A DNA stretch of 42,154 nucleotides. Origin: Actinomadura formosensis NBRC 14204. Its GTDB lineage: Bacteria; Actinomycetota; Actinomycetes; Streptosporangiales; Streptosporangiaceae. The notes under the pieces were generated by a model. The model had not been told where the DNA came from. It saw only the letters and a program-made list of their open reading frames with translations, and ran no database searches. Location of the stretch: positions 1-42,154 of the forward strand of contig NZ_BCQQ01000053.1 of the NCBI RefSeq assembly GCF_001552155.1, in the 5' to 3' direction. Below are positions 17,593 to 27,156 of the stretch, piece by piece (the stretch's first letter is position 1; each line of letters starts with the position of its first letter). Made by a program: the position numbers and the translations under genes.

Positions 17593-18401
17593 CCGTTCGG
17601 GCGGAGGCCGTCCCTGCGGAGCGGGCGCCGCGCCTGCGCCGCTTCGAGATGGCGCCGGTGCGCGGCGTCTGGCGGCACGAGCTGGCCCTCTACAAGAGGT
17701 ACTGGAAGTCGCAGTCGTTCGCCTCGATCGTGGAGCCGACGTTCTTCCTGCTCGCGTTCGGCTACGGGTTCGGCTCGATGGTCGCGATGATCGGCCACTA
17801 CCGGTACCTGGACTTCGTCGCGACCGGCGTCGTCGGGACGGCGGCCCTGTTCACCTCGGTGTTCCCGGGCATGTTCAACGGCTACATCAGGCGCGTGTTC
17901 CAGCACACCTACGACGGGATGCTGGCGGCGCCCGTGGACGTCCACGAACTGGTGACGGCCGAGGCGCTGTGGATCGCGGCCAAATCGGCGGTGTACTCGT
18001 GCACGCCGATCGTTGTGGCGCTGTTCTTCGGCCTCGACCCCTCGTTCGGGATGCTGCTGGTGCCGTTCGTGACGTTCTTCACCGCGCTCGGCTTCGGCCT
18101 CTTCGGGATGTGGACGTCCTCGGTGGTGCCGTCGATCAACTCGTTCGACTATGTGATCACCGGTGTGGTGACGCCGCTGTTCCTGATCGCCGGGACGTTC
18201 TTCCCGGTCGGGGCGCTGCCGGACTGGGCCCGGAACGTCTCGTACCTGAACCCGCTCTACCACTGCGTGGAGCTGGTCCGGGACGCGGTGTTCGGCCTGC
18301 GCCCGCTGGCCGACCTCGGCCATCTGGCGGGCCTGGTCGCGTTCGCCGCGCTGATGTGGCTCATCGCCGTCCGCGGTATGCGCAGGCGTCTCATCGACTG
18401 A
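17589..18401 (+). CDS. ABC-2 type transport permease (NodJ type)
   Basis: 270 residues. A cytoplasmic N-terminus (about 1-45, RHELALYKRYWKSQSF) precedes about six membrane segments, with the ABC-2 signatures SIVEPTFFLLAFGYGFG, ELVTAEALWIAAKSAVYS, FSTP-region equivalent PLFLIAGTFFPVGALP and LNPLYHCVELVRDAVFG. It pairs with the ATPase just upstream as an export system. The ATG at 17589 overlaps the ATPase stop and is the only sensible start; the open frame further upstream is a shadow of the ATPase gene. Confidence 0.93.
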   Translation: MTVRAEAVPAERAPRLRRFEMAPVRGVWRHELALYKRYWKSQSFASIVEPTFFLLAFGYGFGSMVAMIGHYRYLDFVATGVVGTAALFTSVFPGMFNGYIRRVFQHTYDGMLAAPVDVHELVTAEALWIAAKSAVYSCTPIVVALFFGLDPSFGMLLVPFVTFFTALGFGLFGMWTSSVVPSINSFDYVITGVVTPLFLIAGTFFPVGALPDWARNVSYLNPLYHCVELVRDAVFGLRPLADLGHLAGLVAFAALMWLIAVRGMRRRLID

Positions 18402-18415
18402 CCGCCCCGGGACGA

Positions 18416-18445
18416 TTGACCGACCGGTCCCCCTGTCCCTACGCT
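18416..18445 (+). promoter_or_regulatory. probable promoter of the MFS permease gene
   Basis: TTGACC (18416-18421), 18 bases, TACGCT (18440-18445). A 5' leader of about 40 bases would follow, ending in the ribosome site AGAGGGG. Confidence 0.5.
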
Positions 18446-18490
18446 GACGCGAATCTTCTTCACATTGCGTAGCGCAGAGGGGTCGGGCCC

Positions 18491-19762
18491 ATGAGCCAGG
18501 GCATCACCGCACGGGACCGGCAGGCCCGGATCTCCGCGTACACCGCGTTCGCCGTCCAGGGGCTCTGCTTCGCCTCGCTGGTGACACAGGTACCGCAGAT
18601 ACAGAAGGCGCATCATCTGAGCGACGCGACGCTCTCACTGGTGCTGCTGATGGTGCCGCTGGTCGCCGGGGTGGGCAGCGTCGTGTCCGGCGCCCTGTTC
18701 CAGCGGCTCGGCAGCGGTCCGGTGCTGCGGGTGTCGCAGCCGGCGGTGGCCGTCACGATCGCGCTGATCGGCCTCACCGGCGACCTGTCGTTCGGGGGGA
18801 CGCTCCCCAGGCCCCCGGCGATCGCGGAAGACGTCGCGCTGTACACGGCGGTCGCGCTGTTCGGCCTGTTCGTCGGCGCGGTGGACGCGTCGATGAACGC
18901 CCAGGCGGTCGCCGTCGAGCGCCGGTACGGGATCAGCCTGATCACCGGCTTCTACGCGGTGTGGAGCGTCGCGGGCATCCTCGGCGGGCTCTGGGCGGCC
19001 CTGACCAACCGGCTCGACCTGTCGCTGTTCACCGGGTTCGCGATCGCCGCGGCCGTGGGGATCGCCGCGTCCCTCACCACCGGCCCCCGCCTGTACCGCC
19101 GCGCGGAGGAGGGCGACGGGCCGACCGCCGAGGAGCTGAAGGCCGCCGGGCGCAGCGTCCCGTGGCGTCCGATCCTCATCGTCGGCACCGCGATGGCCGT
19201 CGCCTACCTCGCCGACGCGGCCATCTCCAGCTACGGCGCCAAGTACCTGGACGACGAGCTCTCCGCGAGCGACTGGGTGGCGCCGCTCGGCTACGTCGCC
19301 TACCAGATCACGATGGTGATCAGCCGGGGCGTCGCGGACTTCGCCGTCCGGCGCTCCGGCGCCGTGCGCGTCGTGCGGCTCGGCGGCCTGGTCGGCATCG
19401 CCGGCATGGTCGGAGTCGTCGCGGCGCCGTCCGCGCCCTTCGCCATCGCCGCGTTCGCGCTGGCCGGGCTCGGTCTCAGCGTGATCGCCCCGGTGTCCTT
19501 CTCCGCCGCCGGACGCGTCGACCCCACGGGCCTCGGCGTGGCGGTGTCCCGCGTGAACATCTTCAACTATGTCGGGTTCGTCCTGGGCGCCGCCGTCGTC
19601 GGCGCCATCGCCCCGCTCAGCGCCGGCCACGGCCTGCGCATCGCGTTCACCGTCCCGACGGTCCTGATCCTGATCGTCTTCATCACCGCGAAGGGGTTCG
19701 CCCCGGCCCCCGTGGCGGGCGCCCGCCCGGACGCCCCCGCCATGGAACGCCCCATGGCCTGA
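18491..19762 (+). CDS. MFS transporter
   Basis: 423 residues with about 12 hydrophobic segments. The family layout fits small MFS permeases of the YbjJ/fucose-permease-like group: YTAFAVQGLCFASLVTQVPQIQKAHHLSDATLSLVLL at the start, SMNAQAVAVERRYG, and ITGFYAVWSVAGILGGLWAAL in the middle. Such proteins take up sugars or export small molecules by proton exchange; the substrate is not predictable. The ATG at 18491 has AGAGGGG upstream. A hairpin follows the stop (19771-19800). Confidence 0.88.
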   Translation: MSQGITARDRQARISAYTAFAVQGLCFASLVTQVPQIQKAHHLSDATLSLVLLMVPLVAGVGSVVSGALFQRLGSGPVLRVSQPAVAVTIALIGLTGDLSFGGTLPRPPAIAEDVALYTAVALFGLFVGAVDASMNAQAVAVERRYGISLITGFYAVWSVAGILGGLWAALTNRLDLSLFTGFAIAAAVGIAASLTTGPRLYRRAEEGDGPTAEELKAAGRSVPWRPILIVGTAMAVAYLADAAISSYGAKYLDDELSASDWVAPLGYVAYQITMVISRGVADFAVRRSGAVRVVRLGGLVGIAGMVGVVAAPSAPFAIAAFALAGLGLSVIAPVSFSAAGRVDPTGLGVAVSRVNIFNYVGFVLGAAVVGAIAPLSAGHGLRIAFTVPTVLILIVFITAKGFAPAPVAGARPDAPAMERPMA

Positions 19763-19770
19763 CCGTGCCG

Positions 19771-19800
19771 GCCCCCGGCCGCGTCGGCGCGTCCGGGGGC
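19771..19800. terminator. candidate terminator hairpin between convergent genes
   Basis: GCCCCCGG (19771-19778) pairs with CCGGGGGC (19793-19800), loop 14 bases. It lies between the MFS gene and the convergent small-protein gene. No T-run. Confidence 0.5.
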
Positions 19801-19813
19801 GCCCTGAAGCCGG

Positions 19814-20044
19814 TCAGGCGTCTTCGAGGGAACGGATGGCCTTCTCGCCTTCGGCCTGGGCCTGCTCCGGCGTCAGGTCCTCCAACGCGCGGCTGAGCGC
19901 GACCTCGGCGGCGTCGGCCGCCGCCCGCAGGGTGACCGCGTGCTCCTGTGCCCTTTCGAGGTCGCCCAGGCCGATGCAGTCGAAGGCCACCTGCGCGTCG
20001 TGGCCGGCCATCTTCAGCTGCCGCGCGGCCTCATCCAGACTCAT
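19814..20044 (-). CDS. small all-helical hypothetical protein
   Basis: 76 residues, family not recognised. Composition is Ala/Glu/Leu-rich with regular heptad-like spacing: DEAARQLKMAGHDAQVAFDCIG, DLERAQEHAVTLRAAADAAEVAL, LEDLTPEQAQAEGEKAIRSLEDA. It therefore probably folds as two or three amphipathic helices in the cytoplasm. A very good ribosome site (GGAGG, 6 bases before ATG 20044) argues that it is expressed. It lies between the MFS gene and the MocR regulator, 30 bases after the latter's stop, so it may share its transcript. Confidence 0.75.
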   Translation of the reverse strand: MSLDEAARQLKMAGHDAQVAFDCIGLGDLERAQEHAVTLRAAADAAEVALSRALEDLTPEQAQAEGEKAIRSLEDA

Positions 20045-20074
20045 ACATACCTCCTACACCGGGGGATGTCGGTC

Positions 20075-21487
20075 TTACCCCTCAGCACCGTGGGTAACCG
20101 CGCGGCCCAGTAGTTCCGCGGCCTTGACCAGGCGGGTCTCCGACAACCCGGCGTAGCCGAGGACGAGCGCGGGCGGGGCGTCACCGGCGCGTTCGGCCGA
20201 CCACATGGTCCGGGCGCCGGTGACCGCGACCCCCTCCTGCGCGGCACGGGCCACGACCTCGTCCTCGTCACATCCGGCCGGCAGTTCCACATAGAGGTGG
20301 ATGCCCGCCGACACGCCGCGAACCGTCGCGTCGGGCAGGTGGGCCTCCAGCGCCTCGGCGAGGGCGTCCCGCCGGCCCCGGTACCGGCGCCGCATCGTGC
20401 GCAGGTGCCGGTCGTACCCGCCGCCGCGGAGGAACTCGGTCAGCGCGTACTGCTCCAGGACGGGCGCGCCCAGGTCGCTGTTGGCGCGGTGCTCGCGCAG
20501 CCGCCGGGCGATGGACGGCGGCGCGACGGCCCAGCCGAGGCGGAGCGCGGGGGCGAGGGACTTGCTCACCGAGCCGAGCAGGACGACCCGGTCCGGGTCG
20601 ACGCCCTGCAGGCAGCCGACGGGGTCGCGGTCGTAGCGGAACTCCGCGTCGTAGTCGTCCTCCAGGATCAGGCCGTCCACCTCCCGCGCCCAGGCGATCA
20701 GCGCGGCGCGGCGGGCCGGGGACAGCACGACGCCGGTCGGGTACTGGTGCGCGGGCGTGACCAGCACGGCGCACGCCTCGGACCGGGCGAGCGCCGCGAC
20801 GTCCAGGCCCTCGCCGTCCACCGGGACCCGGACGATCCGCACGCCCGCGGACGCCAGCATCGGCAACTGCCGGACGCTGGTGGGGTCCTCGACCGCGAGC
20901 GCCGTGTGCCGGCCGGCGCGCAGCAGCGCCAGCAGCGCGGACAGCCCGTGCGCCACCCCGTTCATGATCACGACCCGGTCGGGGTCGGCGTGCGCGGCGC
21001 GGACCCGGCCGAGGTAGCCGGCCAGTTCGGCGCGCAGCTCCGGGACGCCGGCGGGGTCGGGGTAGGTGAGCGCGTCGTGCGCGAGTGTGCGCAGCGCGGC
21101 GCGGGCGGCGGTGATCCAGCGTTCCCGGGGGAAGGCCGACAGGTCGGGCCGGCCGGGTGTCAGGTCGTAGGGCGGCGGGGGTTCTGGGTCCCTCGGCCGC
21201 GGCGGCGCGTCGGGACGCGGCGCGGCCCCCTCGTCGGGACGGGCCAGCGGCGCGACGCGGGTACCGTCGCCGCGCCGGGCGACCAGGAAGCCCTCGGCGG
21301 TGAGCTGCTCGTAGGCGGTGACGACGACGCCGCGGGAGACGTCAAGATCGCGGGCCAGATCGCGGCTCGATGGCAGCCGGGTCCCGGCGGTCAGCCGGCC
21401 CGAGCGGACGGCCGCGCGGAAACCGGCGGCGATCTGTGCCGCCAGCCGGCCGGTGGACCGGTCGAGGGGAAGGTGAAGGTCGGTCAC
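20075..21487 (-). CDS. MocR-type regulator: GntR helix-turn-helix fused to PLP aminotransferase fold
   Basis: 470 residues. The N-terminal winged helix (about 10-70) reads AAVRSGRLTAGTRLPSSRDLARDLDVSRGVVVTAYEQL and EGFLVARRGDGTRVA. After a Pro-rich linker comes a fold-type I aminotransferase domain with LTYPDPAGVPELR, LEDDYDAEFRYDRDP and the PLP lysine in LLGSVSKSLAPALRLGW. MocR proteins sense PLP or PLP-amine adducts and control neighbouring genes. GTG at 21487 begins VTDLHLPLDR; no good ribosome site is seen. The divergent EamA exporter 113 bases away is the likely target, as in many MocR/EamA pairs. Confidence 0.9.
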   Translation of the reverse strand: MTDLHLPLDRSTGRLAAQIAAGFRAAVRSGRLTAGTRLPSSRDLARDLDVSRGVVVTAYEQLTAEGFLVARRGDGTRVAPLARPDEGAAPRPDAPPRPRDPEPPPPYDLTPGRPDLSAFPRERWITAARAALRTLAHDALTYPDPAGVPELRAELAGYLGRVRAAHADPDRVVIMNGVAHGLSALLALLRAGRHTALAVEDPTSVRQLPMLASAGVRIVRVPVDGEGLDVAALARSEACAVLVTPAHQYPTGVVLSPARRAALIAWAREVDGLILEDDYDAEFRYDRDPVGCLQGVDPDRVVLLGSVSKSLAPALRLGWAVAPPSIARRLREHRANSDLGAPVLEQYALTEFLRGGGYDRHLRTMRRRYRGRRDALAEALEAHLPDATVRGVSAGIHLYVELPAGCDEDEVVARAAQEGVAVTGARTMWSAERAGDAPPALVLGYAGLSETRLVKAAELLGRAVTHGAEG

Positions 21488-21533
21488 ATGACACTCAGCG
21501 TCAGGAGGTGGCGCGAGCGTCACGGGAACCGCT

Positions 21534-21593
21534 TTGGTCCATGATCTGGCACACTGATTGGCCCTGTTGAGCAAACCAATGGGCTCCTAGCGT
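21534..21593. promoter_or_regulatory. shared control region of the MocR and EamA genes
   Basis: Direct repeats TTGGTCC (21534-21540) and TTGGCCC (21558-21564), 24 bases apart, plus ATTGG (21557-21561) inverted to CCAAT (21576-21580). Repeats with this spacing suit MocR dimers. TAGCGT (21588-21593) is 7 bases before the EamA ATG, suggesting a leaderless start. Confidence 0.45.
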
Positions 21594-21600
21594 TCCGTCC

Positions 21601-22545
21601 ATGAACGCTTCCCACAGGCGCGGGACGGCCGGTGCCGGGTCCGCGATGTTCCTGGTCGGCTCGCTGGCCGCCGTGTCGGCGGCCATCTCCGGCTATCCCG
21701 TCCTCGGCGGCCAGGCGGTCCGGTACGCGGTCGCCGCGGTCATCCTGCTGGCCGCGGTCCGCCTGCGCGGCGGGCCGGCGCGGCACGCCTCGCTCCGGGA
21801 CTGGCTCCTGCTGGCGGCGCTGGCGGCGACGGGCCTGGTCGCGTTCAACATCTGCGTCGTCGAGGCGACCCGGGACACGAGCCCCGCCACGATCGGCACG
21901 GTGATCGCGACGGCCCCGATCGTCCTCGCGCTGGCCGGTCCGCTGCTGGAGGGACGCCGCCCGGCCCCGGCGACGGTGCTGTCCGCGTGCGTGGTCGCGG
22001 CCGGCGCGGCGCTGGCCAACGGGCTCGGCGACGGCGGCGTGCGCGGTCTGCTGTTCTCGCTCGGCGCGCTCGCCGGGGAGGTGTGCTTCTCACTGCTGGC
22101 CGTCCCGCTGCTGCCCGGGCTGGGCCCGCTGCGGGTCTCCGCGTACTCCGCCGCGCTGGCCGCCCCCATGCTGCTGGCCGCCGGCGTCGCCGTGGACGGC
22201 ACGGGGGTGCTCCGCACCCCGACCGCCGCCGAACTGGCGGGTTTCGCCTACCTGTCGGTGGTCGTCACCACGATCGCGTTCCTGCTCTGGTACGACGCCA
22301 TCGGGCGGCTCGGCGCCGACCGCGCGGGACTGTTCGCGGGCCTGATCCCGGTCAGCGCGGTGATCGCGACGGTCGTGCTCGGCGTCGACCGCCCCGGACC
22401 GGCCGATCTCGCGGGCGCGGCGCTGGTCGCGGCGGGCGTCGTCGCCGGGCTCCGGACGCCCGCCGCACCACCCGGTGAGCGGCCGGACGGCGAGCCCGTA
22501 CCCTGTGAGGCGGCCCCCATCGGAATCGCGCGAGGATCTGCCTGA
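21601..22545 (+). CDS. EamA/DMT-family transporter
   Basis: 314 residues, about ten hydrophobic segments in two repeats, the drug/metabolite transporter layout. Key stretches: [23 protein letters not shown] in the first half, [37 protein letters not shown] around helices 3-4, and [33 protein letters not shown] in the second half. Such proteins export amino acids or related metabolites. Divergent from the MocR gene, its probable regulator, so the substrate may be an amine or amino acid. The stop is one base from the start of the class I fumarase gene. Confidence 0.9.
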   Translation: MNASHRRGTAGAGSAMFLVGSLAAVSAAISGYPVLGGQAVRYAVAAVILLAAVRLRGGPARHASLRDWLLLAALAATGLVAFNICVVEATRDTSPATIGTVIATAPIVLALAGPLLEGRRPAPATVLSACVVAAGAALANGLGDGGVRGLLFSLGALAGEVCFSLLAVPLLPGLGPLRVSAYSAALAAPMLLAAGVAVDGTGVLRTPTAAELAGFAYLSVVVTTIAFLLWYDAIGRLGADRAGLFAGLIPVSAVIATVVLGVDRPGPADLAGAALVAAGVVAGLRTPAAPPGERPDGEPVPCEAAPIGIARGSA

Positions 22546-22546
22546 G

Positions 22547-24187
22547 ATGCCTGAATTCTCCTACACCGACCTGCTCCCGCTCGGCCCGGACGAGACCGAC
22601 TACCGGCTGCTGACCTCCGACGGCGTGTCCACGTTCGAAGCGGGCGGGCGGACGTTCCTGCGGGTCGAGCCGGAGGCCCTGCGGCTGCTCACCGAGACCG
22701 CGATGCACGACGTCGCGCACCTGCTGCGTCCCGCGCACCTGGCTCAGCTCCGCCGCATCCTGGACGACCCCGAAGCATCCCCGAACGACCGCTTCGTGGC
22801 CCTGGACCTGCTGAAGAACGCGGGCATCGCGTCCGGCGGCGTCCTGCCGATGTGCCAGGACACCGGCACCGCGATCGTGATGGGCAAGCGCGGCCAGCAC
22901 GTCCTCACCGACGGCAGGGACGAGGAGCACATCTCGCGCGGCGTGTACGACGCGTACACGAAGCTGAACCTGCGCTACTCGCAGATGGCCCCGGTCACCA
23001 TGTGGGACGAGAAGAACACCGGCAACAACCTGCCCGCGCAGATCGAGCTGTACGCCGCGCCAGGGGACGCCTACAAGTTCCTGTTCATGGCCAAGGGCGG
23101 CGGCAGCGCGAACAAGTCGTTCCTGTACCAGGAGACCAAGGCCGTCCTGAACCCGAAGCGGATGATGTCCTTCCTGGAGGAGAAGATCCGCTCGCTCGGC
23201 ACCGCCGCGTGCCCGCCCTACCACCTGGCGATCGTGGTGGGCGGGACGTCGGCCGAGTACGCGCTGAAGACCGCCAAGTACGCCTCCGCCCACTACCTCG
23301 ACACGATGCCGACCGAGGGTTCGCCGCTCGGGCACGGCTTCCGCGACCTGGAGCTGGAGCGCCAGGTGTTCGAGCTGACGCAGAAGCTCGGCATCGGCGC
23401 GCAGTTCGGCGGCAAGTACTTCTGCCACGACGTGCGGGTGATCCGGCTGCCGCGGCACGGCGCGTCCTGCCCGGTGGCGATCGCGGTGTCGTGCAGCGCC
23501 GACCGGCAGGCCCTCGCCAAGATCACCGCGGAGGGCGTGTTCCTGGAGCGGCTGGAGACCGACCCGGCGCGGTACCTGCCCGACACGACCGACGAGCACC
23601 TGAACGACGAGGTCGTCCGGGTCGACCTCAACCGCCCGATGGACGAGATCCGCGCCGAGCTGACCAAGTACCCGGTGAAGACGCGGCTGTCGCTGACCGG
23701 CCCGCTCGTCGTGGCCCGCGACATCGCGCACGCCAAGATCAAGGAGCGGCTGGACGCGGGCGAGCCGATGCCCCGGTACATGCGCGACCACGCCGTCTAC
23801 TACGCGGGCCCGGCGAAGACCCCGGAGGGGTACGCGTCCGGCTCGTTCGGCCCGACCACGGCCGGGCGGATGGACTCCTACGTCGAGCAGTTCCAGGCCG
23901 CCGGCGGCTCGCTCGTCATGCTGGCGAAGGGCAACCGCTCGAAGCAGGTCACCGACGCCTGCAAGGAGCACGGCGGGTTCTACCTCGGCTCGATCGGCGG
24001 CCCCGCCGCCCGCCTCGCCCAGGACTGCATCAAGAAGGTGGAGGTCCTGGAATATCCCGAACTGGGGATGGAGGCCGTCTGGAAGATCGAGGTCGAGGAC
24101 TTTCCCGCGTTCATCGTGGTGGACGACAAGGGCGGGGACTTCTTCGCCGACACCACCGGCCCCGTCCTGTCCATCGGCAGGCGCTGA
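22547..24187 (+). CDS. class I (iron-sulfur) fumarate hydratase
   Basis: 546 residues, the single-chain FumA/FumB size. It interconverts fumarate and malate with a 4Fe-4S cluster. Candidate cluster ligands are Cys103 ([10 protein letters not shown]), Cys222 ([10 protein letters not shown]) and Cys316 (AVSCSADRQ), at the positions of E. coli FumA. Other family marks: [58 protein letters not shown] (read in two parts), [12 protein letters not shown], and [10 protein letters not shown]. The ATG at 22547 is 1 base after the EamA stop, so read-through coupling is possible. A second, oxygen-stable class II enzyme is encoded 1.5 kb downstream. Confidence 0.96.
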   Translation: MPEFSYTDLLPLGPDETDYRLLTSDGVSTFEAGGRTFLRVEPEALRLLTETAMHDVAHLLRPAHLAQLRRILDDPEASPNDRFVALDLLKNAGIASGGVLPMCQDTGTAIVMGKRGQHVLTDGRDEEHISRGVYDAYTKLNLRYSQMAPVTMWDEKNTGNNLPAQIELYAAPGDAYKFLFMAKGGGSANKSFLYQETKAVLNPKRMMSFLEEKIRSLGTAACPPYHLAIVVGGTSAEYALKTAKYASAHYLDTMPTEGSPLGHGFRDLELERQVFELTQKLGIGAQFGGKYFCHDVRVIRLPRHGASCPVAIAVSCSADRQALAKITAEGVFLERLETDPARYLPDTTDEHLNDEVVRVDLNRPMDEIRAELTKYPVKTRLSLTGPLVVARDIAHAKIKERLDAGEPMPRYMRDHAVYYAGPAKTPEGYASGSFGPTTAGRMDSYVEQFQAAGGSLVMLAKGNRSKQVTDACKEHGGFYLGSIGGPAARLAQDCIKKVEVLEYPELGMEAVWKIEVEDFPAFIVVDDKGGDFFADTTGPVLSIGRR

Positions 24188-24333
24188 CCCTCGGCGGGAG
24201 CAGGCGTCCGGCGGCCCTGGCGCAGGGGGCGTCGGCCGCCCGCTCCCTGCGGTTTCTCATCGGTAGGTCACAGTATTGAGCCGAAAACTCGGTTCCTGCT
24301 GAGGTCTCCCCAATGACCGCCCGGCCACTCCGG

Positions 24334-24339
24334 TATCTT
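24334..24339 (+). promoter_or_regulatory. -10 element of the kinase gene
   Basis: TATCTT, 7 bases before the ATG at 24347 and without a ribosome site between, suggesting a leaderless start. Upstream, GAGCCGA/TCGGTTC forms a near-perfect inverted repeat. Confidence 0.45.
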
Positions 24340-24346
24340 TTCCGCC

Positions 24347-25609
24347 ATGTCTCAGTCAGAGCGCCTCGTTCTCGCGACGCGCTACCGGCTGGTCTCGGAA
24401 ATAGGTCAGGGTGCCAACGGTACCGTCTGGAGAGGGCATGACGAGCTCCTCGATCGCGCCGTGGCGATCAAGGAGCTGCGGCTCCCCGAGAACCTCGCCG
24501 AGGACGACCGGGTGGTCTTCTACCGCCGTACCCTGCGGGAGGCGCGCGCGCCCGCACAGCTGCGCACGCACTCCATCGTCGAGGTGTACGACGTGGTCAT
24601 CGAGCAGGGCCGCCCCTGGATCGTGATGGAAATGATCGAGGCGCCCAGCCTCGAACAGCTCATCGAACGTTCGGGTCCGCTGCCGCCCGAACGCGTCGCC
24701 CACATCGGCCGCGCGCTGCTGGACGCCCTCAACACCGCGCACAAGGCCGGGATCGTCCACCGCGACCTCAAGCCCAGCAACGTGCTGCTGGACGGCGACC
24801 GGGTCGTGCTCACCGACTTCGGCCTCGCGTTCTCCTCGGGTTCGGCGAGCCTGACCAAGACGGGCCACTTCATGGGCTCGCCCGCGTACGTGGCGCCCGA
24901 GGTCGCCGCCGGCGAGAAGGCCACCCCCCGGTCCGACCTGTGGTCGCTCGGCGCGACGCTGTACGCCGCGCTGGAGGGACGTCCTCCGTTCGAGCGCGAG
25001 AACGTGATGGCGACGCTGTCCGCGCTGGCGAACGAGTCGATCCCGCCCCCGCAGAACGCGGGCGCGCTCGCGCCCGTGATCACCGGGCTGCTGGAGAAGA
25101 ACCCGACCCGGCGGCTCAGCCACGCCCGTGCGGTCGACCGGCTCGAACGGGCGCTCACCGGGCCGCGGTCCGGCCGCCGCCCGCCGACCCCCCGCTACCG
25201 GCTGATGATCGTGATCGGGCTGGTCGCCGCGACCGCCGCGTCCTGCGGGATCGGCGCCACCGCGCTCATCGTCGGCATGATGCGGGAGAAGCCCGGCCCG
25301 TCCCCCACGGCCACGGCGTCCAGCCCGCCGGGCTCCGCCCAGGCCGCCACCCCGCCCGGCGTCGCGACCAGCACCCTGGTCGTCCGGGCCCGCACCGACA
25401 CGTGCAAGATCTTCGTGTCGGTGCCGGGCGACGCGATGACCGTGCTCAGCGACGAGACGCTGCACATGGGCGACGCGCGGCAGTACGACCAGCCCCGCCT
25501 CAACGCGGTGATCTACGACACGTCCGCCTGCGACGTGTGGGTGAACGGGCAGCAGAAACCGCCCGGCAGGCCGGGCGAGCGGCAGACCTACACGCTGAAC
25601 AAGGGATGA
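24347..25609 (+). CDS. membrane-anchored Ser/Thr protein kinase (PknB-like)
   Basis: 420 residues. Kinase domain 13-270: glycine loop GQGANGTV (20-27), Lys42 in VAIKEL, catalytic loop HRDLKPSN (138-145), DFG (157-159), activation segment with [16 protein letters not shown]. One membrane helix follows at about 284-312 and then an external domain (about 345-420, [18 protein letters not shown] ... [24 protein letters not shown]) resembling DUF4115, with two Cys that could form a disulfide. It senses an external cue and phosphorylates cytoplasmic targets. It sits between two fumarase genes on the same strand. Confidence 0.93.
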   Translation: MSQSERLVLATRYRLVSEIGQGANGTVWRGHDELLDRAVAIKELRLPENLAEDDRVVFYRRTLREARAPAQLRTHSIVEVYDVVIEQGRPWIVMEMIEAPSLEQLIERSGPLPPERVAHIGRALLDALNTAHKAGIVHRDLKPSNVLLDGDRVVLTDFGLAFSSGSASLTKTGHFMGSPAYVAPEVAAGEKATPRSDLWSLGATLYAALEGRPPFERENVMATLSALANESIPPPQNAGALAPVITGLLEKNPTRRLSHARAVDRLERALTGPRSGRRPPTPRYRLMIVIGLVAATAASCGIGATALIVGMMREKPGPSPTATASSPPGSAQAATPPGVATSTLVVRARTDTCKIFVSVPGDAMTVLSDETLHMGDARQYDQPRLNAVIYDTSACDVWVNGQQKPPGRPGERQTYTLNKG

Positions 25610-25706
25610 GCCCCGGCAAGGAGTGAGAGTGCCCACCCCGGGGAATGCGGGAGCCGCCCGACGGGCTGCCATGAAGGACGGCCGAAGATCCAGGCGGGAG
25701 GCTTCC

Positions 25707-27107
25707 ATGTCCGAGCAGGAGTTCCGGGTCGAGCGCGACTCCATGGGCGAGGTCCGGGTGCCGGTGGCGGCCAAGTGGCGCGCGCAGACGCAGCGGGCGG
25801 TGGAGAACTTCCCGATCTCGGGACGGACGCTGGAGGCCGCGCACATCGCCGCGCTCGGCCAGATCAAGGCCGCGGCGGCGGTCGTCAACGCCGAACTCGG
25901 CGTGCTCGGCTCCGACCTCGCCGCCGCGATCACCGAGGCGGCCCGGGAGGTCGCGGACGGGCGGTGGGACGCCGAGTTCCCCATCGACGTGTTCCAGACC
26001 GGGTCCGGGACGTCGTCCAACATGAACGCCAACGAGGTCGTGGCGACGCTGGCGCAGGAGCGGCTCGGCCGTCCGGTCCACCCGAACGACCACGTGAACG
26101 CCTCTCAGTCGTCCAACGACGTGTTCCCGTCCTCCATCCATATCGCGGCGACCGGGGCCGTCCTGAACGAGCTGATCCCCGCGCTGCGGCATCTGGAGGC
26201 GGCGCTCGCGCGCAAGGCCGCCGAGTTCGCGGCCGTGGTGAAGGCGGGCCGCACCCACCTGATGGACGCGACGCCGGTGACGCTCGGCCAGGAGTTCGGC
26301 GGGTACGCGGCGCAGGTCGGGCACGGCGTGGAGCGGCTGGAGGCCGTGCTGCCGCGGCTCGCGGAACTGCCGCTCGGCGGGACGGCGGTCGGCACCGGGA
26401 TCAACACCCCGGAGGGTTTCGCCGCCCGCGTCATCGCGGAGATCGCACGGGTCACCGGGCTGCCGCTGACCGAGGCCCGCGACCACTTCGAGGCGCAGGG
26501 GGCGAGGGACGGCCTGGTCGAGGCGTCCGGCGCGCTCCGCACCATCGCGGTGAGCCTCTACAAGATCGCGAATGATCTGCGCTGGATGGGGTCCGGCCCG
26601 CGTGCCGGGCTCGCCGAGATCCGGCTGCCCGACCTGCAGCCCGGCTCGTCGATCATGCCGGGGAAGGTGAACCCGGTGATCCCCGAGGCGGTCACGCAGG
26701 TCGCCGCGCAGGTCATCGGGAACGACGCGGCGGTCGCGTTCGGCGGCGCGTCCGGCAGTTTCGAGCTGAACGTGATGCTGCCGATGCTGGCCCGCAACGT
26801 ACTGGAGTCGATCTCCCTGCTGGCGCACGTGTCACGGCTGCTCGCGGACCGCTGCGTGGACGGCATCGAGGCCGACGTGGACAGAATGCGCGAGTACGCC
26901 GAGTCCTCGCCGTCGATCGTCACGCCGCTGAACCGCTACATCGGCTATGAGGAGGCGGCGAAGGTCGCCAAGCAGGCGCTCAGGGAACGCAGGACGATCC
27001 GCGAGGTCGTGCTCGAACGCGGTTACGTGGACGACGGGAGGCTGACCGTCGAGCAGCTCGACGCGGCGCTCGACGTGCTGGGGATGACCGGTTCGTCCCG
27101 CGGCTGA
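25707..27107 (+). CDS. fumC: class II fumarate hydratase FumC
   Basis: 466 residues. Motifs: [14 protein letters not shown] (98-111), [28 protein letters not shown] with catalytic His184, and the signature [11 protein letters not shown] (313-323) holding the catalytic Ser loop. Homotetrameric, metal-free, oxygen-stable fumarase of the TCA cycle. The start at 25707 has GGGAGG 6 bases upstream; the open frame to 25623 precedes the family sequence. The kinase gene ends 97 bases earlier on the same strand. A strong hairpin lies just past the stop. Confidence 0.96.
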   Translation: MSEQEFRVERDSMGEVRVPVAAKWRAQTQRAVENFPISGRTLEAAHIAALGQIKAAAAVVNAELGVLGSDLAAAITEAAREVADGRWDAEFPIDVFQTGSGTSSNMNANEVVATLAQERLGRPVHPNDHVNASQSSNDVFPSSIHIAATGAVLNELIPALRHLEAALARKAAEFAAVVKAGRTHLMDATPVTLGQEFGGYAAQVGHGVERLEAVLPRLAELPLGGTAVGTGINTPEGFAARVIAEIARVTGLPLTEARDHFEAQGARDGLVEASGALRTIAVSLYKIANDLRWMGSGPRAGLAEIRLPDLQPGSSIMPGKVNPVIPEAVTQVAAQVIGNDAAVAFGGASGSFELNVMLPMLARNVLESISLLAHVSRLLADRCVDGIEADVDRMREYAESSPSIVTPLNRYIGYEEAAKVAKQALRERRTIREVVLERGYVDDGRLTVEQLDAALDVLGMTGSSRG

Positions 27108-27114
27108 CGGCCGC

Positions 27115-27151
27115 GCGCGTCCCGGCGCCCGCTCCGGACGCCGGGACGCGC
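27115..27151. terminator. hairpin between convergent fumC and transglycosylase genes
   Basis: 13-base perfect stem (27115-27127 with 27139-27151), 11-base loop, starting 7 bases after the fumC stop and ending 5 bases before the stop of the convergent gene. No T-run; probably a GC-type bidirectional terminator. Confidence 0.65.
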
Positions 27152-27156
27152 CGGGC

